DNA of 64,000 bases, taken from the NCBI RefSeq assembly GCF_900119895.1, contig NZ_FQLR01000004.1:186001-250000 (forward strand), written 5' to 3'. The position numbers and the translations under genes are program-made. The notes below the pieces were generated by a model, which saw only the letters and a list, made by a program, of their open reading frames with translations, ran no database searches and was not told the origin of the DNA. The first letter of the stretch is position 1; each line of letters begins with the position of its first letter. This DNA is from Collinsella phocaeensis (GTDB lineage Bacteria > Actinomycetota > Coriobacteriia > Coriobacteriales > Coriobacteriaceae). This document shows, in pieces, positions 59,960-64,000 of this stretch.

Positions 59960-60865
59960 CTAATCGGTCAGGGCGGCGCAAACGCCATCGAGCAGGCGAA
60001 TCGCGAGCGTCTGGGCGTCGCTCGAGGTAAACATGCCGTCGTATCCGGTGAAACCGGTGAGCTCTATGCGTAGGTGCGCAGGACGCTCCTTGTTCGCGGC
60101 GAGCGCAGTGGAGATGCGCTGGGCCAAGTTGCTGCACTCCGCGAGGGTGATCGTGGGGCGCGGCGCGGCGTCGCTGGGGAGCTCGTGGCATGCGATCTCC
60201 AGGACGAGGTCTCCGTCTTCGGGCGCCTCGTCGTCGCAGAGCACCATGCCGCTCGTCTCCGTGGTCGCAGATGCGATGTTCCACATGCGCGACGCGACGT
60301 TGCGGGCGATGGGGTCCTCGCCGGTGAGCGCGATGCGGTACCGCTCGAGCACGTTGGCGGCGCGGGCGAACCCGATGCGCGACTCGGCCTCGGCCACGGA
60401 GGGCTTGCCCTCCCACACGTGATGCAGGCGCTGGATGTAGCTGAACGTGTCCTGGAACGCCATGCCGTCGGCGAACAGGCCGACGTTCTCCTGGAACTGC
60501 TGCAGCGCCGCCTCGGTATGGGGGCCGAAGTAGCCGTCGTCGGCGCCACATGCGAAGCCCAGGACGTTCAGGGCCTTCTGCAGGGCGCGGACGTCGGCGC
60601 CATGGAAGTTGGGGAGACGCAGGTACAGCGTGCGATCGCCCAGTTTATAGGACGCGTCGACCAGGGCTGACCAACAGGGGAGGTCGACGGCGCGCCCCTG
60701 CTCGAGCGCGGCGTCGCGCCGGAAGGCCTCTACGGCCGCGGCGGTGGAGGGGCCGAATGCCTGCTGCTCGAGCTCATCGGCATCGATTTCGTGGCCGAGC
60801 TGCACAAGGCGCGTCTGCACGTCCTCGACTGCGGCGCCCCGCATTCCCTCAACGATCGGTTCCAT
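59960..60865 (-). CDS. Peptidoglycan-binding-domain protein, 301 aa
   Basis: Two PG_binding_1 repeats are visible: MEPIVEGMRGAAVEDVQTRL to VEAFRRDAAL (residues 1-60) and LPNFHGADVRALQKALNVLG to LQQFQENVGL (about 83-135). The C-terminal part (GDLVLEIACHELPSDAAP, LRIELTGFTGYDGM) looks like a degraded amidase_3-type fold in which the zinc ligands are not evident. There is no signal peptide, as in some actinobacterial cell-wall regulators (CwlM-like). The ATG at 60865 has AAAGGG upstream. It is probably a wall-synthesis factor rather than a secreted hydrolase. Confidence 0.75.
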   Translation of the reverse strand: MEPIVEGMRGAAVEDVQTRLVQLGHEIDADELEQQAFGPSTAAAVEAFRRDAALEQGRAVDLPCWSALVDASYKLGDRTLYLRLPNFHGADVRALQKALNVLGFACGADDGYFGPHTEAALQQFQENVGLFADGMAFQDTFSYIQRLHHVWEGKPSVAEAESRIGFARAANVLERYRIALTGEDPIARNVASRMWNIASATTETSGMVLCDDEAPEDGDLVLEIACHELPSDAAPRPTITLAECSNLAQRISTALAANKERPAHLRIELTGFTGYDGMFTSSDAQTLAIRLLDGVCAALTD

Positions 60866-61092
60866 GCGAACCCTTTCTATTTCGACATCCGGGCGGCGGG
60901 CCCGGTGGGCAAACGTATTGAACAATCAGTTTACCAGCGAAGGCGCGCTCGCGTCGTTCGCGCGCCGGTTTGCGGCTTCCGCCCATAATAGTCGCACCGT
61001 CGGCAGTTCGTAGACAAAGCCGTTGCACAATGGTTCGCTGAAAAGGTCTGCGCGCCGGAGGCGACGCGCTGTTCGGCGAGGAGGGGCCTGCC

Positions 61093-61932
61093 ATGACGGA
61101 GAATGCGGTGCGGCGCGGGGCCGCGGGGAAGCGACCGGGCGCGGACGATGCGTCCCGCCGTGTCGGGGGCGCCGGCGAGCGGGACGTCGCTGCGACCGCG
61201 GGCTCATCAGACCCGGCGAACGACGCGCGCATCCTCATCGTGGACGACGAGGAGGCCATCGCGGGCATGCTCGACGAGTTCTTCCGGATGGAGGGCATGC
61301 GCACCTCGGTGGCGACGTGCGGGGACCGTGCCCTCGGAATCGCCGGGGATGCCGATGAGGACGACCCTATCGACCTGGTGCTGCTCGATGTGAACATGCC
61401 CGGGATGGACGGTTTCGAGGTGTGCCGCCGCCTGCGCGAGCACCTTGCGTGCCCCATCATCTTCCTCACGGCGCGCGTGGAGGACGTCGACCAGATCGAC
61501 GGGTTCGCGGCGGGAGCGGACGACTACGTGCTCAAGCCCTTCTCGCTGCCGGTGCTCGGGCAGCGCGTTCGCGCCCACCTCGCCCGCGAGCAGCGCAAGC
61601 GCGTCGCCGAGCTGGGGCGCGTGCGGTACTTCGGCTGCCTCACGGTCGATTACGGGGAGCGCGCGGTCGAGGTGCGCCGCGAGGGTGCGTCGCGTCCCGT
61701 CCCCCTCACGCGGACCGAGTTCGACATCGTCGCGCTGCTGAGCAAGAGCCCGGGGCGCGTGTTCGACCGCGACCTGATCTACGAGCGCGTATGGGGGTGG
61801 GAGGCCGAGGGCGACCCGTCGATCGTGCGCGAGCACATCCGCCGCATCCGCAAGAAGCTCACCGGCGCCGGGGCGGCCGAGGACTGCATCGAGACGGTCT
61901 GGGGCGTGGGCTACAAGTGGGCCGCGCGATGA
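61093..61932 (+). CDS. OmpR/PhoB-type response regulator
   Basis: The protein has 279 aa. The receiver has Asp51-Asp52 in ILIVDDEEAIAG, phospho-acceptor Asp99 in VLLDVNMPGMDG and Lys148 in YVLKPFS. A winged-helix output domain follows (LTRTEFDIVALLSKSPGRVF, REHIRRIRKKL, VWGVGYKW). An N-terminal 45-residue Arg/Ala/Gly-rich extension precedes the receiver. The ATG at 61093 is preceded by GGCGAGGAGGGGCC; shorter forms are possible. Its stop overlaps the kinase start (ATGA). Confidence 0.93.
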   Translation: MTENAVRRGAAGKRPGADDASRRVGGAGERDVAATAGSSDPANDARILIVDDEEAIAGMLDEFFRMEGMRTSVATCGDRALGIAGDADEDDPIDLVLLDVNMPGMDGFEVCRRLREHLACPIIFLTARVEDVDQIDGFAAGADDYVLKPFSLPVLGQRVRAHLAREQRKRVAELGRVRYFGCLTVDYGERAVEVRREGASRPVPLTRTEFDIVALLSKSPGRVFDRDLIYERVWGWEAEGDPSIVREHIRRIRKKLTGAGAAEDCIETVWGVGYKWAAR

Positions 61933-63785
61933 AACGCGGGGCGCGGTGGCGCGACCGGCTGGGCGGCGAGGCCGCGCGCGCGGCGGACGAGCCCGGTGCG
62001 CGCACGGCGGCCGAGGACGGCGGGCGAAGTGCGGCCGACGACACGGGCCGTGACGGCCGGGATGCCGGCCCCGCCCAGCGGCCGGTTCCTTCGGGTCGGC
62101 GCGCCCGCGTTGCCCACTGGTGGCGCACGCGGCCCCTGGGCGTCACCTTCGGGGTGTACCTGGCGGTGTACCTCGTCGTCGCGACGGCGCTCACGTTCAC
62201 CGCGATCAATGCGTTCGACAGCGAGGACATGTACCGGCGCTACACGATCGAGGTCGCCCTTTCCGACGGCTCCACGGTGCGCGGCGTGCCGGATTCGGGT
62301 CCCTACATCTACAACCCGACGACCGGCGAGCTTTTGCCCGCGACCGAGATCATGGTGCCGGGCGAGAGCTCCTACGCGGTGTTCGCGAGCTTCGACGCCG
62401 ACGCGGTGCCGGCCTCCCGTCCTGCGGAGGACGAAGACTACCGCGAGGTGTACGCGACGGCCGACGCGCTGCGGCGCGGCCAGGTGGAGCTGTTCGACTG
62501 GGGCCTCAACTACAACGAGAGCTATGCGATGACCGAGGTCCTCGATTCCGACGAGCGCATCACCGCCAAGAACATCGCGTTCTACGATGCCGCCATGCGT
62601 GCGGGCCGAGCGGATGCGGTCGGGGCGTTCGAGCGGGCGACAGGGGTCGACCTGGCCGAGGTGTTCGGTGCGGAGAACGTGTCCAACGTCGCCTACTACG
62701 CGGATTCGATTCCCTCCGACGACCCGATCTACCGCATTCGGGTCGTGCTCACGGGAATCTTGCCGTTCGTGGTGTACGGAGGGCTCGCCTGGGTGATGTT
62801 CCGCCGGTTCTACCGCGTGCACATCGCCGCGCCGCTGGAGGGCCTCGGGGCTGCGGCGCAGCGTATCGCGGAGCAAGACCTGGATTTTTCCATCGAGCCG
62901 GTCCAGGGCAAGGAGCTCGGCGCGCTCGGCGCGACTCTCGAAGACATGCGCGCCTCGCTGCTTTCCGCCCAGCGCGAGCTGTGGCGCACGGCGGAGGAGC
63001 GCCGCCGGCTCAACGCCGCCTTCGCGCACGACCTGCGCACGCCGGTGACGGTCCTGCGCGGTACGGTCGATTTGGGCAGGATGCGCTTGGCGCGAGGGGC
63101 GGCCGTGGGCGAGGCGCAGCTCGATGCGCTGTCCGAGCAGGTCGACCGTTTGAGTCGATATGCCGACACCATGAGCGGGCTCACGAAGCTCGAGGACCGC
63201 GTGCTCGCGTGCGAGGGCGTTGCCGCCCGCGAGCTCGTGCGCCGCGTGCGCGCACATGCCGGCGAGGTCGTCGCGGCGCGCGGCGGCGGATTGCGGCTGG
63301 AGATGCTCGGCTCTGAATCCGGCGACGCGGACCTGCCGGGATCCCCCGAGGTCTCCGTCGACCTCCCCCTGGTGGAGGAGGTGCTCGAGAACCTGCTGAG
63401 CAACGCGTGCGGGCATGCGGCCTCCACGGTGCGCCTCGGCGTGCGCCTCGAGCGGCGGCCGCGGCGGACGACCTCGGCGTCCGGCGAAGATGGCGGCTTG
63501 ATGGAGGAGGAACTTCAGCTCGTCTGCATCGTGGAGGATGACGGTCCCGGGTTCAGCGCCGAGGCGCTGCGTCGCGCATGCGAGCCCTTCTACAGCGAGT
63601 CCAAGTCTCTCGAGCACTTCGGCGTGGGCCTCAACATCGCGCACACGCTGACGGCGCTGCATGGCGGCGCTCTCGAGCTGGGGGTCGCCGATGTGGGCGG
63701 GGCGCGGGTCGTGGCTCGGTTCGCCTGCTGTGTCGTCGGCGGGGCAGAGTCCTCGCCCGACGCGGATGCGCGCCCGCAAGGTTGA
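61929..63785 (+). CDS. Sensor histidine kinase
   Basis: The protein has 618 aa. A long polar N-terminus (about 65 residues) is followed by two membrane helices (LGVTFGVYLAVYLVVATALT, and ILPFVVYGGLAWVMF at about residue 280). Between them is an extracellular sensor region of about 190 residues. HAMP-like sequence comes next, then the H-box FAHDLRTPVTVLRG (His near 367), N-box NLLSNACGH, G1 EDDGPGFS and G2 GVGLNIAH. It pairs with the regulator encoded just upstream. Signal unknown; the gene cut at the window end is a likely target. Confidence 0.92.
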   Translation: MKRGARWRDRLGGEAARAADEPGARTAAEDGGRSAADDTGRDGRDAGPAQRPVPSGRRARVAHWWRTRPLGVTFGVYLAVYLVVATALTFTAINAFDSEDMYRRYTIEVALSDGSTVRGVPDSGPYIYNPTTGELLPATEIMVPGESSYAVFASFDADAVPASRPAEDEDYREVYATADALRRGQVELFDWGLNYNESYAMTEVLDSDERITAKNIAFYDAAMRAGRADAVGAFERATGVDLAEVFGAENVSNVAYYADSIPSDDPIYRIRVVLTGILPFVVYGGLAWVMFRRFYRVHIAAPLEGLGAAAQRIAEQDLDFSIEPVQGKELGALGATLEDMRASLLSAQRELWRTAEERRRLNAAFAHDLRTPVTVLRGTVDLGRMRLARGAAVGEAQLDALSEQVDRLSRYADTMSGLTKLEDRVLACEGVAARELVRRVRAHAGEVVAARGGGLRLEMLGSESGDADLPGSPEVSVDLPLVEEVLENLLSNACGHAASTVRLGVRLERRPRRTTSASGEDGGLMEEELQLVCIVEDDGPGFSAEALRRACEPFYSESKSLEHFGVGLNIAHTLTALHGGALELGVADVGGARVVARFACCVVGGAESSPDADARPQG

Positions 63786-63817
63786 GGTTTCATTTCTTGC
63801 CGACTGTTGACGGGGAG

Positions 63818-63846
63818 TTGACATTCATTTGAGACCCTCATGATGT
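63818..63846 (+). promoter_or_regulatory. Probable promoter of the last gene
   Basis: TTGACA, then 17 nt, then TGATGT. A second GTTGAC 14 nt upstream of the -35 makes a direct repeat (GTTGACGGGGAGTTGAC), a possible site for the adjacent response regulator. Confidence 0.5.
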
Positions 63847-63868
63847 TCCGAAATCCAGGAGGTGCATC

Positions 63869-64000
63869 ATGGGGTTCAAGCAGATGGTTCCGGTCCCGGA
63901 GGCGGAGACGCCTGTCGTGTCCGAATCCGCGCCTGCGCGCCGCCCCGTTCTCGAAACCGCGACGGCCCGGCTTCGCGACGACCGCGCTCGAGGCGGGCAT
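63869..64000 (+). CDS. Start of an unidentified gene (3' end outside window)
   Basis: The ATG at 63869 has AGGAGG 6 nt upstream, and 44 codons stay open to the window end (MGFKQMVPVPEAETPVVSES, then Arg/Ala-rich). No domain is visible yet. Its placement behind a two-component system with a strong ribosome-binding site supports a real gene controlled by that system. Confidence 0.6.
   Translation, partial: MGFKQMVPVPEAETPVVSESAPARRPVLETATARLRDDRARGGH

Noticed and set aside
61422-61928. Extended N-terminus of the sensor kinase frame
   Set aside because: It overlaps the response-regulator gene in another frame and is Arg/Pro-rich; the ATGA overlap at 61929 is the natural start.

Overview
The window is high-GC (roughly two thirds G+C), gene-dense bacterial DNA. 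The gene set fits an anaerobic gut actinobacterium of the Coriobacteriia, most like Collinsella. It has citrate fermentation with a sodium-pump type oxaloacetate decarboxylase, mannose-family PTS genes, LytTR and RpiR regulators, sortase-type surface proteins and a lone larE. The genus is an inference from style and content; no rRNA is present to confirm it.

Left end (1-4841): probably the end of an integrated element. A secreted coiled-coil/CAP-domain protein runs off the left edge, divergent from a small XRE regulator. Four tightly coupled small genes of unknown function follow. The segment stops at a 38-nt copy of the 3' end of initiator tRNA-fMet, followed by a terminator. Beyond it the chromosome resumes with a fluoride riboswitch and a shortened CLC fluoride/chloride carrier, a short-chain dehydrogenase, larE, a LytTR regulator, a broken surface protein, prfA, a PrsA-like foldase, a YqeY protein, a complete polar amino-acid ABC transporter and a cytidylate-kinase-like protein.

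Centre (19.9-34.2 kb): a full citrate-fermentation island. It holds citC, a LysR regulator, citDEF, citG, a GntR regulator, a CitMHS citrate transporter, and an oadH-oadD-oadB-(46-aa membrane peptide)-citX-oadA operon. Citrate enters by the CitMHS carrier. Citrate lyase (CitDEF, charged by CitC/CitG/CitX) splits it to acetate and oxaloacetate, and the Oad complex decarboxylates oxaloacetate to pyruvate. oadD is frameshifted in this sequence. A tRNA-Arg and an IS110/IS1111-type insertion sequence follow, then a second amino-acid ABC transporter.

Right part (39.8-64 kb): an RpiR regulator lies divergent from a 9-kb sugar-acid operon. The operon holds PTS EIIC, EIID, EIIA and EIIB, a 2-hydroxyacid dehydrogenase, a HAD phosphatase, a membrane protein, a split UxaA-type dehydratase, a KDPG-type aldolase, a GldA-like dehydrogenase and HPr. 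The logic is PTS import and phosphorylation of a sugar acid, dehydration, then aldol cleavage. Next come an ilvD interrupted by a perfect 61-nt palindrome, a lower-GC pair (Tat-exported papain-like protein plus membrane partner), pyrE, a lipoprotein, a cstA preceded by an attenuator-like leader, tRNA-Gln, a peptidoglycan-binding protein and a two-component system.

The intergenic DNA carries two sets of unexplained repeats. One is 140-220 nt non-coding units bounded by 22-27 nt inverted repeats (five found, two of one family). The other is about 30-nt palindromes built around the core GGGGACAGGCACC (eight found, one of them degenerate).
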